64,000 bases of DNA from assembly GCA_965153355.1 (NCBI GenBank), contig OZ231127.1, positions 33,294,001 through 33,358,000 on the forward strand. The letters are read 5' to 3'. The notes beneath the pieces are model-generated. The model was not told where the DNA came from, searched no databases, and saw nothing but the letters and a program-made list of their open reading frames with translations. The translations under genes were made by a program, and so were the position numbers. Of this stretch, positions 9,200-21,236 are shown one piece after another. The stretch is from Flaccisagitta enflata. Its lineage: Eukaryota; Chaetognatha; Sagittoidea; Aphragmophora. How positions within the stretch are numbered: the first letter of the stretch is position 1; each line of letters begins with the position of its first letter.

Positions 9200-10490
9200 C
9201 TTTCATTTGATGCCGCTTATAAGCACCTCCCTACACACACTTAAAAGAAGAGCAAAAAGTTGCAAAAATATCTTTTTTTTTTCTCAACTACGGAAAGAAG
9301 TTGCACGATCGACTGATCCAGCGAAATGGGATGAGAGGCCAATCTTTGGCTGAAATAAATCATCCATTGAAGGAAATTTCCTGTAGTTCTACAGTACAAA
9401 AGTAGAAGTAGAAATCAAGACATATAAAGTAGTTTGATTAAACAGTGGCCAAAAAAAGTTAGACGCTCAGTTCTTATTGATGTATAACAAATCCCCCCTA
9501 TTTCCCATAATCATTTTAAAGAGCTTCAACAACTTAGAAATGACATAACATCAACACCCATCTCTTGATTGCAAAAAAAAAAAACACCCCAGATTCTTGC
9601 CCCTAAAAAGCCACTATTGGTCTTACATATTCTGCCTGTGTTTACTATCTAGAACAAAAGTATATCGGCAAGATTATTATCAGGCTGTTAATTCATCAAA
9701 TGACTAGAAAAAACATAATTTGATCTTTGAGATTCTTTGTATGTATCTTGTGAACAACAATAACGGGCAAAATTGTCTTTATTTGCTCTTGAAGAGATAT
9801 TTTGAGAAAGGATGACGCGGTCTTCCCTCACACCTTGAGAGGAGATTTTTTTTTATCCATATCAAACGATGCGCGATACCTTCTCCTTAGCTGCTTACTT
9901 ACCAACCATCAGATCTATAACTGAGTTTGGAGTGACCATGGAAATGAGGAGGCGATCCTATGGCATCATTGTGGCAGCCTAAAAGTAGGACAACAACCTT
10001 AAACTAAAAAAAACAAACACTTGTACAAGTACCAAAAGCGACAAGAAATAAAATATGATTTTTCAGCCATTTTCATTTGAAGTAGCATTCTTGTTTTGCC
10101 CATCATTTCCAAACGGATTGGGCTACAAGAACGCGGTTGGTGGCACTAGATCACAAATTCGATGTAGTTTCAGAATCTCACCGATTTTTAAATGATTTTT
10201 TTATTTTTAGCAGAGATATGACCCAAAACGCTCGCCGATATACATATGTTCTAGATAGTACAAGCTATATTAGTTCAAAGCTGGTCACTCTTAAGTTTTG
10301 ATGCTACAGTGTTTCGTGAGTGCTCCAATGAAAGAATTTTTGAAGCTCTCTAGAGCCCTCGTGGATTTAAAGGTTTCATCATTGTTAGTCACTGAGCATT
10401 CCACGATGTAAGAATCGCGTCTAGATTTTTATTTTGAAAAGAATGTCGAATGTCATACAGAAGCTGACGCAAGCGCGTTTATATGAAATT
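9200..10490. other. AT-rich sequence, nothing recognised
   Basis: No supported exon, RNA or repeat of the families described here. Short A runs and generic AT-rich sequence only. It would lie upstream of the minus-strand gene starting at 9174, so a promoter could be here, but no TATA box or start signal is convincing. Confidence 0.5.
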
Positions 10491-10495
10491 TGTGT

Positions 10496-11470
10496 CATCT
10501 TAAAACTTCCTAAGCAAATGAATGCAATTGTGCATCGTCCGTATGACGGCGTCCCTCCGAAGGCAACATTTGTGTTTCAAAGGATGTCAAAATAGAAAAA
10601 TTGTAAAAATGAAAATGCAAAAATAAGTGAGTAAATGTGATTGAGATGGCTCAGACATAATATTTAAAAGAAAAAATTGCATTCATTTAGCAGGACCAAG
10701 TTTAGCTAATGTTTCCAAAATATATTTTTTGAAAATTTGTGCTTAATTTACTTTTAATCACTGATAGGGGGCTGGTTGAAATTCTAAATCTGCATTTAAA
10801 ACAAAAAAATATAGACCATAGTTCTCGTCCCAAATCAACTACAGTGAGAACTATGTTTTTCAAAATGAAAAATTTCCCTATGATTGGCTTTCTTAGAATT
10901 TCAACCTCAGAAAATAAAAAAAAAGTATAAACAGAAATTTACTAAAATACATCATTTTCCTGCTTGTATTCATGTGAATTGCATAATTCAAAATACATTT
11001 TCCGTCAGAATTTGATAAAAATGTATGCACCAAGTGTCTCAAGAGACAATTTGTCCACTACTATCTTCACAAAAAAAATCTTTCCACCTGATAACTAGCA
11101 TCAACTTTGAAAATGTGCTGGTCCTAAAGAAATAAAGCTACTGACCCCAGATTGGTCATGGTCCCATTTTATTAAGTTAAAACATCTTTATCAAATTGGA
11201 TCAATCTGGTTTTCATGGCTTTATTTGTTTAAAAGCAGCACTCTTCCAACATTGATGGTAGTTTTGAGGTGAAAAGATTTTTTTTGTGAAGATAGTAAAA
11301 GCATTCCATCTTCATTATTTTCCTGACAATGATGCAAAAAGTATGGTGAAACACTTCATTCACCAAGTGTCTCAAGAGACAATTTGTCCACTAAAAGTAT
11401 TTCAGCTTCATTATTGTCCTGACAATGATGTAAAAAGTATGGTGAATCACTTCATTTTCCTTGAAAAATT
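10496..11470. repeat. Complex of direct and inverted repeats
   Basis: AAAACTTCCTAAGCAAATGA at about 10500 recurs in the array at 11480-11870. CACCAAGTGTCTCAAGAGAC occurs at 11028 and 11359 in direct orientation. A roughly 97-bp unit (11297-11358, then 11394-11455) carrying CCTGACAATGATG and AAAAGTATGGTGAA is duplicated in tandem. TTTTTTGTGAAGATAGTA at about 11280 is the inverse of the segment near 11062. Confidence 0.6.
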
Positions 11471-11479
11471 TGCTGTCGT

Positions 11480-11870
11480 ACATAATTTGCAAAATGCATT
11501 TATCTGACATTTGTGACATCCTAAAACTTCCTACGCAAATAAATGCAGTTGGGTTGGGTTGGGTTGGGTTGGGTTGGGTTGGGTTGGGTTGGGTTGGGAT
11601 GGGTTGGTTGGGTTGGGTTGCTCGTTGTCTAAACGAGATTTGCAAAGTGATGTTTGTGACATCCTAAAACTTCATCACCAAATGCATACAATTGTGTGCA
11701 TAAGATTTACGAAACACGTTTATCTGACATTTGTGACACCATAAAACTTCATCAGCAAATGAATGTAGTTGTCAATTGTCTAGATAAAACTTCCAAAACA
11801 CGTTTATCTGACGTTTGTGACATCTTGAATCTTCATCAGCAAATGAATGCAATAGTCCATTGTTTGCAGG
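11480..11870. repeat. Tandem repeat of about 80 bp, split by a TTGGG array
   Basis: Four diverged units share TTTGTGACATCCTAAAACTT, a following CAGCAAATGAATGCA and ACACGTTTATCTGAC (at about 11500, 11645, 11717 and 11797). The TTGGG array interrupts the first unit. Confidence 0.75.
11549..11619. repeat. (TTGGG)n pentanucleotide array
   Basis: About 13 units of TTGGG with one GGGAT variant. G-rich on the plus strand and able in principle to form a G-quadruplex. Confidence 0.95.
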
Positions 11871-11950
11871 GCCGTATTTGCCGGCGCGTCAGGGGCAGCA
11901 GCTGCCCTTTTTGTTGGGGCACAAACCCCATCGGCATTTTGCAATAACTA

Positions 11951-12563
11951 TTAGGTCACCCAGAATAACTCATTTTGTTAAAAAGTAATAATCCCTGCAG
12001 CTTTTTTTGAAGATTATACACCACAGAATAGGAATTCAGCAGCAAAAAAATTTTTTGAAATTTTTTTATGGCGGAAGTATTAGGCCAAAGGTGATATAAG
12101 GTCAAAATTTCAAAATGAGAATTACATAAATCTGATTGCAGATTCATAATCCTTGCAAAAAAGTGTTAAAAGAAAGTGCTCTTCTTTTTTTGATATTCCT
12201 TCAGGAACATTGTCAAAATAAGGGTCAAAGATCTAGATCGGGTCAAAATTGCTATTTTGTTTAAAATTGACCTTATTTAGATCTTTGACCTCAATTTTGA
12301 CAATCTTCCCAAAAGAATATCAAAAAAAGAAGAGCACTTTCTTCTGACAGTTTTTTGCAAGGATCATGAATCTGCAATCAGATTTGCAAAATTCTCATTT
12401 TGAAATTTTGACCTTATATCACCTTTGACCTAACACTTCCGCCATAAAAAGATTTCAAAAAAAAATTTTTCCGCTGAAATCCTATTCTTTGGTGTATTTT
12501 CTTTGAGAAAAGCTGCAGGGATGAGTACTTTTCAATAATGTTGAATTTTTCTGGGAGGTCTAA
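11951..12563. mobile_element. Palindromic mariner-like MITE (613 bp, TA target)
   Basis: Left end TTAGGTCACCCAG and right end CTGGGAGGTCTAA are inverted repeats flanked by TA on both sides. The two halves are reverse complements over nearly their whole length (about 280 bp per arm), around a short centre near 12240-12270. The TA target and TTAGG start fit Tc1/mariner-type MITEs. No transposase is present. Confidence 0.8.
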
Positions 12564-12663
12564 TAACTATGCTTCACGTCATATGACAAAACATCATCTA
12601 TGGGCTTGTAAACATTTTAAACTGTAGTAAAGCAAGATTTCCTTTTATATAACTCCCTTTTTT

Positions 12664-12813
12664 AGTCGCGGACACGCAACTCTACACCTTGGTCTGTCGG
12701 TCGGTCCGTCCGTCGGTCGGTCGGTCCGTTACATTTTTTAATTCTGAGCGATTTTCGCATTACTGCTCCTGCCCAACCGTCCGCGACTGGATTGCCGTGT
12801 ATCCGGCCTTGTT
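12664..12813 (-). mobile_element. H element, complete short copy
   Basis: Plus strand reads AGTCGCGGACACGCAACTC (hairpin end), GTCGGTCCG tract, CTCCTGCCCAACCGTCCGCG, then CCGTGTATCCGGCCTTGTT. Nearly identical to 41852-41997. Confidence 0.85.
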
Positions 12814-13059
12814 TATGATAACACAACAGTAACATTAGTAATATACTAATATTTGGTTGCATAATTACCTACATAAGTAATAGAAAAATCATTAGGACAC
12901 AGATTCTGGCTTGCTGCCCCAAAAATTGGGGCTCAAATACGCCCATGATTGTCTGCATTAAATTGTTCCCGGCATTTGTGTCATGGAGGGCAGGACACGG
13001 GAATATCGGGCCCCTCTACAAATTTACAAAATGGAAATCCGCCCTTCCCCCTTTTTTTT

Positions 13060-13284
13060 AGTCGCGTGCTACGCAACTCTACAACCCGCTTTGTCGGTCC
13101 GTCCGTCGGTCCGTCCGTCCGTCGGTCCGTCCGTCGGTCGGTCCGTCCGTCCGTCACACTTTACTTTTTTTTTTGGTTTTTGCAGTCTTTGGCCTCACCG
13201 CTCCTGCCCAAATGATTGAGTGACCTCAAATACAGCCCCTGCCCACCCGCACGCGACTGGGGTAGCCGTGTATCCGGCCTTGTT
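13060..13284 (-). mobile_element. H element, complete copy
   Basis: AGTCGCGTGCTACGCAACT, long GTCGGTCCGTCC tract (13096-13155), TTTGGCCTCACCGCTCCTGC, then GCACGCGACTGGGGTAGCC and TATCCGGCCTTGTT. Copy of the standard type seen at 13628, 16267 and 29632. Confidence 0.88.
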
Positions 13285-13318
13285 TTGACCCCCCCCCCCC
13301 TCCAAAAGCCGCACTAGC

Positions 13319-13440
13319 CGTCAATTGGTTGGTCAGTCGGTCTATCTGTATCACTTTACTTTTTTACTTTCAGGCGAATACAAGCAAATCGTTGGAACCT
13401 TAAAGTTCGGGAGATGTGCGCACCATTTCATGGTAGTCTG
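13319..13440 (-). mobile_element. H element fragment
   Basis: GTTGGTCAGTCGGTC tract followed by CACTTTACTTTTTTACTTTC, matching the middle of the family. The hairpin end and far end are missing. AATTTCCGGAACCTAATGG at 13848, past the next H copy, resembles GGAACCTTAAAG here, suggesting a disrupted duplicate. Confidence 0.45.
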
Positions 13441-13627
13441 CACAAAAACAAAATTGGAGGTTGTCAGATGTCAAGAAAAGTGACGCCGCCACATCCCCTC
13501 TTTTCCATAGAAAAGTAAAGACTAAAGGGTCCCCTGGAGGTCAAAATCCGTCCTGTATATTTTCAATGGGAAATGAGGGGCTGGCGGTGCTTCTTCCCCG
13601 CCATCCGATGACCTCCGACATTTTTTT

Positions 13628-13818
13628 AGTCGCGTGCTACGCGACTCTACACCCTGCCTTGTCGGTCGGTCTATCTGTCTGTCGGTCAATCATATTTTAC
13701 ACTTTTTATGATTTTTATTCTTTGACCCTACTGCTCCTGCCCAAATGGTCTGGTGACCTCAAATATGGCCACCTGCCCGCCCGCACGCGACTGGGGTAGC
13801 CGTGTATCTGGCCTTGTT
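13628..13818 (-). mobile_element. H element, complete copy with perfect terminal hairpin
   Basis: Starts with AGTCGCGTGCTACGCGACT (7-bp stem), GTCGGTCGGTC tract, GCTCCTGCCCAAATGGTC, GCACGCGACTGGGGTAGC, end TATCTGGCCTTGTT. Confidence 0.88.
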
Positions 13819-14261
13819 TGGTTGCATTCTACCGTGAAATGGTGCGCGAATTTCCGGAACCTAATGGCTCCGACGACATTTAGTGAAAAGGCTCCTGCCC
13901 AAATGTATTTTAGCCTATTTTGCTGTTGCCCCAACCCAACCGCACACAACCTGGGATGCAGTGTTTCCAGCCCAACTTTTAAGTTAGGGTCCTAGCTCCT
14001 AACACTAGCAATTGCATTTATATTTTTCTTATTAAGGTTTTCTTTTCTGTATTATTTAGTTTCTTCATTGACAAAAAAAGTAATATTGGATCACAGACAG
14101 ACTGAGAGACAGACCAACCGACAAACATGACAAACTCCGCACACACGCTTATAAAAAGTCAATTATTTTTCCTTCGAGCCATTGAATATCAGGCGTCTAA
14201 AACTAGTAAAAGTATACTCGCTCTGCCTGTGCATCAACGGGATTACACGCACTTGGCTGAG

Positions 14262-14720
14262 TAACAACCTTCTTTATAACAACGTTGAGGCTCAAAATGT
14301 AAAAAAAATAAGAACGTTTCAAGCAACATCGTCAGCCTCAGAAAATTAAAAATATAACAACATTTCAGCCTCAAGCCCAACCAATAACAACTTTTCTCTT
14401 ACATTTGTTATAATTTCCGTTGCATTCAATTGTAATATGCAGCGGTTTCATAGAAAAGGTGGCTTTTTCTACTGTATTTTAGTTACAACAATATTTGGTC
14501 CTGATTTTGAATGGTTGTTCTCCTTTATTTCATTCCTACCCTAGATCCCTGTCATTCCAGAGAAATCAGCGAAAGGAATGATGGTACAGACATCCTAATC
14601 AATCGTTATATTAGAAGATTGATGAGGAAAAAATAAGAACAGTTTTGCAACGGTTTGAGCCTCATATCGTCTTTCAAATAACAACATTAAGCCTCAGTAA
14701 AAAATAACCCGTTGTTACTC
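14262..14720. mobile_element. Inverted-repeat element, GAGGCTCA/AACAAC type (T element)
   Basis: Left half carries TATAACAACGTTGAGGCTCA and repeated GCCTCA boxes. Right half carries TTTGAGCCTCATATCG and ends AACCCGTTGTTACTC. The halves are inverted relatives. Related to 31130-31862, 33390-33838 and 38716-39108. Confidence 0.6.
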
Positions 14721-15087
14721 AACCAAGAGCGTGTAGATCCTCAAACATTTGACATGACGCTGCTCATTTCCCGAGTAAGAGTTTTTTACGAGTTATCAAA
14801 AGATTGTTATGCTCAAATCTGCGCGTTCGAAGTCTGTCGGCATCTGTTCGATTTTTCGAGATTAAATGCCCTTAGAGATATGACAGGTTTCTTTGATAGT
14901 GAAAACAAGTAACGCACGTGAAATAGGGAGGCGAAAGCGGTCGATTCTAATGCCGCTTCCGCTTCCATTTCCATTTTGTAGTTCAAATACTAGTAGCTGT
15001 CACACTTACCGAAATGGAAGCGGTCAATCGCTCCCACATCCCTGGTGCACACAATCGTGTGCACTAGGGATGTGGGAGAGATGTGCA

Positions 15088-15362
<275 letters not shown>

Positions 15363-15499
15363 CATCTTAAACGTGAGATTTCACACCTTCCTACTCGAGC
15401 TCGAGCGTGTATCTGCGGTAACCTGGCATCCACCACACCGTTCTCTCTTGCTGCCCCAGTCGTTTGACAAGATGTTGCTTTGTGAGAGGTTGTGTCCAT

Positions 15500-16260
15500 T
15501 GGTCGGCCCGTCTGTATTAAGTTAGGTCTATAAGTAGTAAGCGGGAACGTAACTTGTCAAGTTATTGAAATCTATCGTTGAAAAATTGTCTTTTCTTCAC
15601 GCAAAAATGAGTTTGAGATACACAGCTTGACTGGTGTCTGCTTGTTTTTCAGCAATATTTGTGTGTGAACATGCTGGGGCATACCAGAACACACCTCAGT
15701 AGATCAGGAAACGTTGGAAAAAGCGATGAAAATCAAGAAACGCGATCCATAGAAATTGCCAAAAATCTTTTAAACTTCGAACATGCTGAAGGGGGTCTTA
15801 ATATGTTTGCATCTGCGAGTTTCACACATATATGACAGTATATACACCCTGATTTTATTCTTTTTAGATTTGGAATTACAATTATCTACGATCGTTTCTT
15901 TCCTTTTCTCCAGAATTTTCGTTTATGACCTCATGAAAGGCCATATCGCTCATTTCTTCATTGAGTTTTCAGGGCTGGATTGATTTTAAAGCTGCTACGT
16001 CATTCTCTCATCTAGCGCAGCCATTCCTTCCTTTGGTCGTGATTGAATATGTTACGTCAGTCCTTTGTTCACTTATTTGCAAACATAGAAGTGCTATATC
16101 TAAGTACGCTTACGCACCTCAATATCCGGTCTTGTTTTTCCGTTGGTTGGTCCGTCACGCAAATGTTTGACAATCCACACAACGCACCAATTGGCCTACA
16201 TGGCCTTGACGATATTTGAGGGCGTTGTTCTCATCCTTAACTACCAATTTCAATCGGCGT
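15500..16260. other. No gene recognised
   Basis: Mixed AT-rich sequence with short open frames but no convincing splice-bounded exon. A family fragment TCCGGTCTTGTTTTTCC at about 16123 resembles the H-element end. Confidence 0.4.
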
Positions 16261-16266
16261 ATTTTT

Positions 16267-16449
16267 AGTCGCGTGCTATGCGATTCTATACCCCGCTTTA
16301 TCCATCCGTCGGTCGGTCGGTCCCCATTTTACTTTTTTTATGTTTTTGCGGTCTTTGGCCTCACTGCTCCTTGCCAAATACTTTAGTAACTCAAATACTG
16401 CCCCTGCCCACCCGCACGCGACTGAGGTAGCCGTGTATCCGGCCTTGTT
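16267..16449 (-). mobile_element. H element, complete copy
   Basis: AGTCGCGTGCTATGCGATTC hairpin end, CCGTCGGTCGGTCGG, TTTGGCCTCACTGCTCCTTG, GCACGCGACTGAGGTAGC and TATCCGGCCTTGTT. Confidence 0.85.
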
Positions 16450-16584
16450 AGATACGTCCTCGCTCCTCTATGACATGTCCGTTTGTTGGTCACACAAACA
16501 TCCAACTCTCAAAATCTGAGGTTCTGGCAACAGAAAAGCAGTCAGACTCTTAATTCTTTCGTACATTTGATCATTCTTTCAATC

Positions 16585-16712
16585 ATTCAAGCATTAGTTT
16601 ATTCATTCATTCGTTCATTTATTAGTTCATTCATTCGTTCATTCATTCATTCATTTGTTCATTCATTCATTCATTCATTCATTCATTCATTCATTTATTC
16701 ATTCATTCATAG
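16585..16712. repeat. (ATTC)n microsatellite
   Basis: Tetranucleotide ATTC/GTTC array, about 30 units with scattered variants. Confidence 0.95.
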
Positions 16713-16892
16713 AATCGTTTATTCATAAGAAACGTTCTTAAAATGAAAACAAGGCCAAGAGATGTCCAATAGATGCGTCCTCTTTAGATGTAAGATATCA
16801 TCATACAAATAAGATATAAAGATATTATGATACGTATAATAATATGAAAATATAAAGATTCAGAGATAAAGAGAAAAATATAAACTTGATTC

Positions 16893-17160
16893 CTCTCTCT
16901 CCCCTCCCCACCCCTCCCCCACACTTCCCTACCCCACCCCCCCCCACCCCCCGCCGCTCCCCCCCTCCCCCACGCCTCCCCCCTCCCCCCACGCCTCCCC
17001 ACTCCTCCCCCACACCTCCTCCACGCCTCCCCACGCCGCCCCCTCCTCCCACGCCGCCCCCTCCCCCCACCCTCCTCCACACCCTCCCCCCACGCCTCCC
17101 CACCCCTCCCCCCCACGCCTTCCCACACCCCTTACCCCTCCCCACCCCTACCCCCGCCTT
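16893..17160. repeat. C-rich pyrimidine tract with ACGCCTCCCC units
   Basis: Plus strand is almost all C and T with regular A of CCCCACGCCTCCCC type (about 10-15 bp spacing). Poly-purine on the other strand; long proline or glycine frames here are compositional. Confidence 0.9.
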
Positions 17161-17167
17161 ATCCTCA

Positions 17168-17570
17168 CAAAGAGACATGAAGGGACTTGGAGAGACATGG
17201 AAAGACATGAAGAGACATGAGGAAACATGAGGAGACATAAGAGACATATGGAGACATAAGAGATATAAGAGATATAAGAGACATAAGAGATATAAGAGAT
17301 ATAGATATAAGTGATATTAGAGACTTAAGAGACATAAGAGACATATAGAAGGCATACGAGACATAAGAGACATAAAAGAGACACATAGGAGACAAAAGAG
17401 ACAAAGCAACATAAGAGACCATAAGAGACATAAGAGACAAAAGAGACATAAGAGACAAAAGAGACATAAAAGACATGAAAGAGACATAAGAGACGTAAGA
17501 GACATAAGAGACATAAGAGAGATGAAAGAGACATAAGAGACGAAGATACATGAAGAGAAATGAAGAGAAA
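17168..17570. repeat. Minisatellite, unit GAGACATAA(GA)
   Basis: Roughly 9-11-bp units of AGAGACATAAG with variants (GAGACATGAA, AGAGATATAAG). The minus-strand repetitive SYVSYVS frame is a consequence of it. Confidence 0.92.
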
Positions 17571-17639
17571 ACCTTGAAAATCGCGTTAAGAAATTTTCGC
17601 GTGACACTCAGACGGACACACATTCAGACCAAGGGACAG

Positions 17640-18400
17640 ACCCTCTTATAGAGATGCGAGGACGCATCTAAAAAGGGTTATAAAGAAAAAAAGAATATTT
17701 TTCCGTTTTATTTTCGATTTTCTCAAATCTCGATAAGCATAAGCTGTAACATGGGATTTTTCATAAACGAAAATTCCGCTTCCAAACGAAAAATCCATTG
17801 TAATTCGCACTCGATTCAGAGTGTATACCGAACACTTTCTGAGGTTGTTTTCAAAAAATATTTTCTCCTTCTACCAATGGCTTGTTTTCATGGTCTATAG
17901 GCATAAAAATTACTGCACAGCTAAACAGCTTCAGAAAGAAGTTCATCGCAACAAACGATTTTTTAGACTCAGTTTCTGTTTAATAATCATGGCCTTATCT
18001 ATACAGAAAATGAACTCGGTTAATATTCTATTGAACATATACTTTCAGAAGTGCTTAACTAATCCCATTTCAAAAAAATTTCGTATTTAGCGATGTAGAA
18101 GTTTTAGGCATCCTCTTACTACTATAAGGCCGAAATGGCAATTCCTCAAGATTACCCTTTCTGCATTCTGCCTACCCACATTACTTCCTCTGCCCACCCG
18201 CAACATTACCCTAGCCTGGCAGCTACACTGCTTCTGCACACACGTAAGCTACAATTTTTTCTATCGATCGTGTATCCAGCCTTGTCCAACTGAACGGGTG
18301 GCCAGTATTGTCAATGTGATATTTTTACTCAGTGTGCGGGCCGGGGTTGCCGTCGACAAGGACAAAAACATGAGTGACAGACAAAATCAGAAAAAAAAAG
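17640..18400. other. No gene recognised
   Basis: AT-rich; one 89-codon open frame at 17821-18090 has no recognised features. ATCGTGTATCCAGCCTTGTC at about 18266 is the end of a decayed H element (minus orientation). Confidence 0.4.
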
Positions 18401-18405
18401 ATAGA

Positions 18406-18511
18406 AACAAGGCCAAGTAGGCCAATAAGGTGCGACGTGTGGATCGTCGAACGAATGCGTTACAGACAGACAGACGGACACAGCCAGTTATAGAGGTGCT
18501 TTGTCGCACCT
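18406..18511 (+). mobile_element. H element, AGGTGC-hairpin subtype
   Basis: AACAAGGCCAAGTAGGCCAA, AAGGTGCGACGTGTGGATCG, CAGACAGACAGACGG, ending AGGTGCTTTGTCGCACCT, whose 6-bp stem is perfect. A subtype with a different stem from the AGTCGCG type; relatives at 33939-34028 and the hairpin at 35847-35864. Confidence 0.8.
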
Positions 18512-18725
18512 AAAAACAAGAAAAAAAAATCGAAAACAAAATGAAAGAAAAAAAAGTTGGATCGAGCCAATAAGAAAATTACATTACGCAAATTGCATTA
18601 CATTTTCTTTGACAGTTTTATCTATATGATTTAACTATTTAAGTACTCATTGTATTATTGCTTGCATCTGCATCCCATTTTGACGTATTACTTACTTTAC
18701 TTTACTTGATGAAATCATTTTGGAT

Positions 18726-18731
18726 GAAAAA

Positions 18732-18799
<68 letters not shown>

Positions 18800-18827
18800 A
18801 CCAAACCTCTTTCCACACACACTCAAA

Positions 18828-18904
<77 letters not shown>
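18726..18904. repeat. (GAAA)n then (CA)n microsatellites
   Basis: GAAA tetranucleotide array 18726-18799 and CA array about 18831-18904. Confidence 0.95.
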
Positions 18905-18908
<4 letters not shown>

Positions 18909-19110
18909 TACAAGAGAGTGGGTGAAAAATAGAATCTGCAAAAAGAAATTATGCTTTATCTTTTTTTTCTTCGCCGAATGATATATGCTCTTCTAAACTC
19001 GGGAAAACTTATTGTTTTCCGCAGTAATTGAAGTAGTGGCCATTATGAGCCTTTCAAAATTCAAGTAAACGATCATTATTTATGTGAGAAAAACTGAAGG
19101 AACACAGGAA

Positions 19111-19260
<150 letters not shown>

Positions 19261-19461
19261 ATCTTTTGTAGATAGAAACCGAAAAAAAGGTTAATACCAA
19301 GATAATGTTAAATACAAAACACATAAGATTATTGAAGAGCATGCCGAGCAAGAGGAGAAATAGATACGGAGAACATCTCATGATAGGATAGACATAAAGA
19401 CGGAAAAAAAACTTTTGTTTAATATCCGTAATTGCATTCCCCGGCAGAGGCACTAGCGTTT

Positions 19462-19462
19462 G

Positions 19463-19523
<61 letters not shown>

Positions 19524-19648
19524 ATGATTACGTGATTCATCAAGGCGCCGCCTGGCGGCTGTGAAGCCAATTGTTTCACGCGGCGCAAAAACAAAAGACG
19601 AGGGAAAGGTGATCAGAATTATGAGCGCTCCAAACAAGACGACATGGG

Positions 19649-19738
<90 letters not shown>
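19462..19738. repeat. (CT)n and (GA)n arrays flanking a 130-bp single-copy segment
   Basis: CT array 19462-19519 and GA array about 19651-19738 face each other around a GC-rich segment (19520-19650). The two arrays are complementary and could pair in RNA or single-stranded DNA. Confidence 0.9.
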
Positions 19739-19741
<3 letters not shown>

Positions 19742-20686
19742 GCACAATGTCTTGTGGCGTGGCGCTGGGAGACGCAAGGAGGCGGCTCCGTTGATTGTCT
19801 GCCATTAAACTACAATTGAACTACCAAGTGATGGCCGCCGCCGCCTCCTCCTAAAAACTGTTTTTCCGAGATCGCGGGTATGCACTATGGATAAGCAGTA
19901 AGCTTGTTTCGGCTGTTTGTCTGTTTCACGAATTTTATTGGATCAAAACTCATTGGATCACAGGACCGACCGACCGACCGTCATAGCCAGAATTGCGTAC
20001 TGGTGAGAACTGCGCTAACGAAGAAAAGAGAAGAGAACATGACCAAGAAGGTCGACACATGCACATGTGCCATCGTCGCGCGAAAGCGTTACAGATCAAC
20101 CAACCGACTGACCAATGCAACGGACGGACACAGCATCTTATTGATCTTATTGGATAACGTATTGTCATGTATGCTGATAACGGGGATGAAGATGGATCGT
20201 CGAATGAATGCGTTACCGACCGACCGACCAACCATTCAACCGACCGACGGATACAGTCCTTATAGATGTGCTTTTACGCTCTTAAAAACACGTGAGAATA
20301 TTGGTCAGTTTTCCGCAAATCTAGAATTGGCCGCGAGTGGGCAAGGGCAGTTATGGCATTCAATGGGGTCTCATTGATGCAGTGAATTCCAATCGAAGGG
20401 AACGTTTCCGTTTCACACTCACGCTAAACAACACTTGAAACGTCAGACCTCACATTGTAGAAACGGCAATCATTTGAACGAGGCTCGGTTTGCATCACAC
20501 AAACATGAAGCATTTTTGCGACCGTAGTTGCCGGTGGCCTCCTGGAAGCAAGCGTCTTGTCCAATTCCGTCTACAGCTGCAAAAACATCACGATAACAAT
20601 GGTAGTGGAAGAACGATAATAATAACAAAATAACACGTCACAACCGCACACACGCACAAAGCGAAAAAAACGTCGCTCTCGACGAC

Positions 20687-20801
<115 letters not shown>

Positions 20802-20959
20802 AATTACATTACCACCAACATGCTCCATTTTTCGTTCAGCTCAACCAACTCTCGAAGCTCCATCTACTTCTCTGCCATGCCACTCGTCTCCTTTTACCCC
20901 CTTCTACAGTCAAACCCACTTCTCCTTTTCCTGCTTTCCCCTGCCCCCCTGCCCCCCAA

Positions 20960-21030
20960 TGGACCGAAGGACCAACAGACCGACGGGCCAATGGACAAAG
21001 CTTCTTATAGAGCTGCGTATTTGCAACTAA
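20960..21030 (+). mobile_element. H element, 3' part
   Basis: GGACCGAAGGACCAACAGAC tract, then ACAAAGCTTCTTATAGAGCT and the hairpin remnant AGCTGCGTATTTGCAACT. The 5' part is not recognisable. Confidence 0.65.
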
Positions 21031-21043
21031 AAACCACATTTTT

Positions 21044-21236
21044 AGTCGCATGCTACGCAACTCTTCACCCCGCTATGTCCGTCCATTGGTTGGTCGGTTG
21101 GTTGGTCGGTCGGTCGGTACCCATCTTACTTAAAATTTTGAGCTCACTGCTCTTGCCCAAATGCCCAATTAACTTTCTCCATTGCTGCCCCTGCTCACCC
21201 ATATGCGGCTGAAGTAGCCGTGTATGCGGCCTTGTT
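21044..21236 (-). mobile_element. H element, complete copy, tail-to-tail with the previous one
   Basis: AGTCGCATGCTACGCAACTC, GTTGGTCGGTTGGTTGGTC, CTCACTGCTCTTGCC, CCCATATGCGGCTGAAGTAG and TATGCGGCCTTGTT. Its hairpin end lies 14 bases from the hairpin end of the previous copy. Confidence 0.82.

Noticed and set aside
16784-17247. Glycine/arginine-rich and proline-rich open frames
   Set aside because: By-products of the C-rich pyrimidine tract; all frames on both strands are open for the same reason.
17165-17623. 152-codon minus frame with SYVSYVS repeats resembling a membrane protein
   Set aside because: Encoded entirely by the GAGACATAA minisatellite.
19561-19794. Frame MKPIVSRGAKTKDEGKVIRI... 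into a GA array
   Set aside because: Half of it is microsatellite, the opposite strand is equally open, and no splice site supports it.
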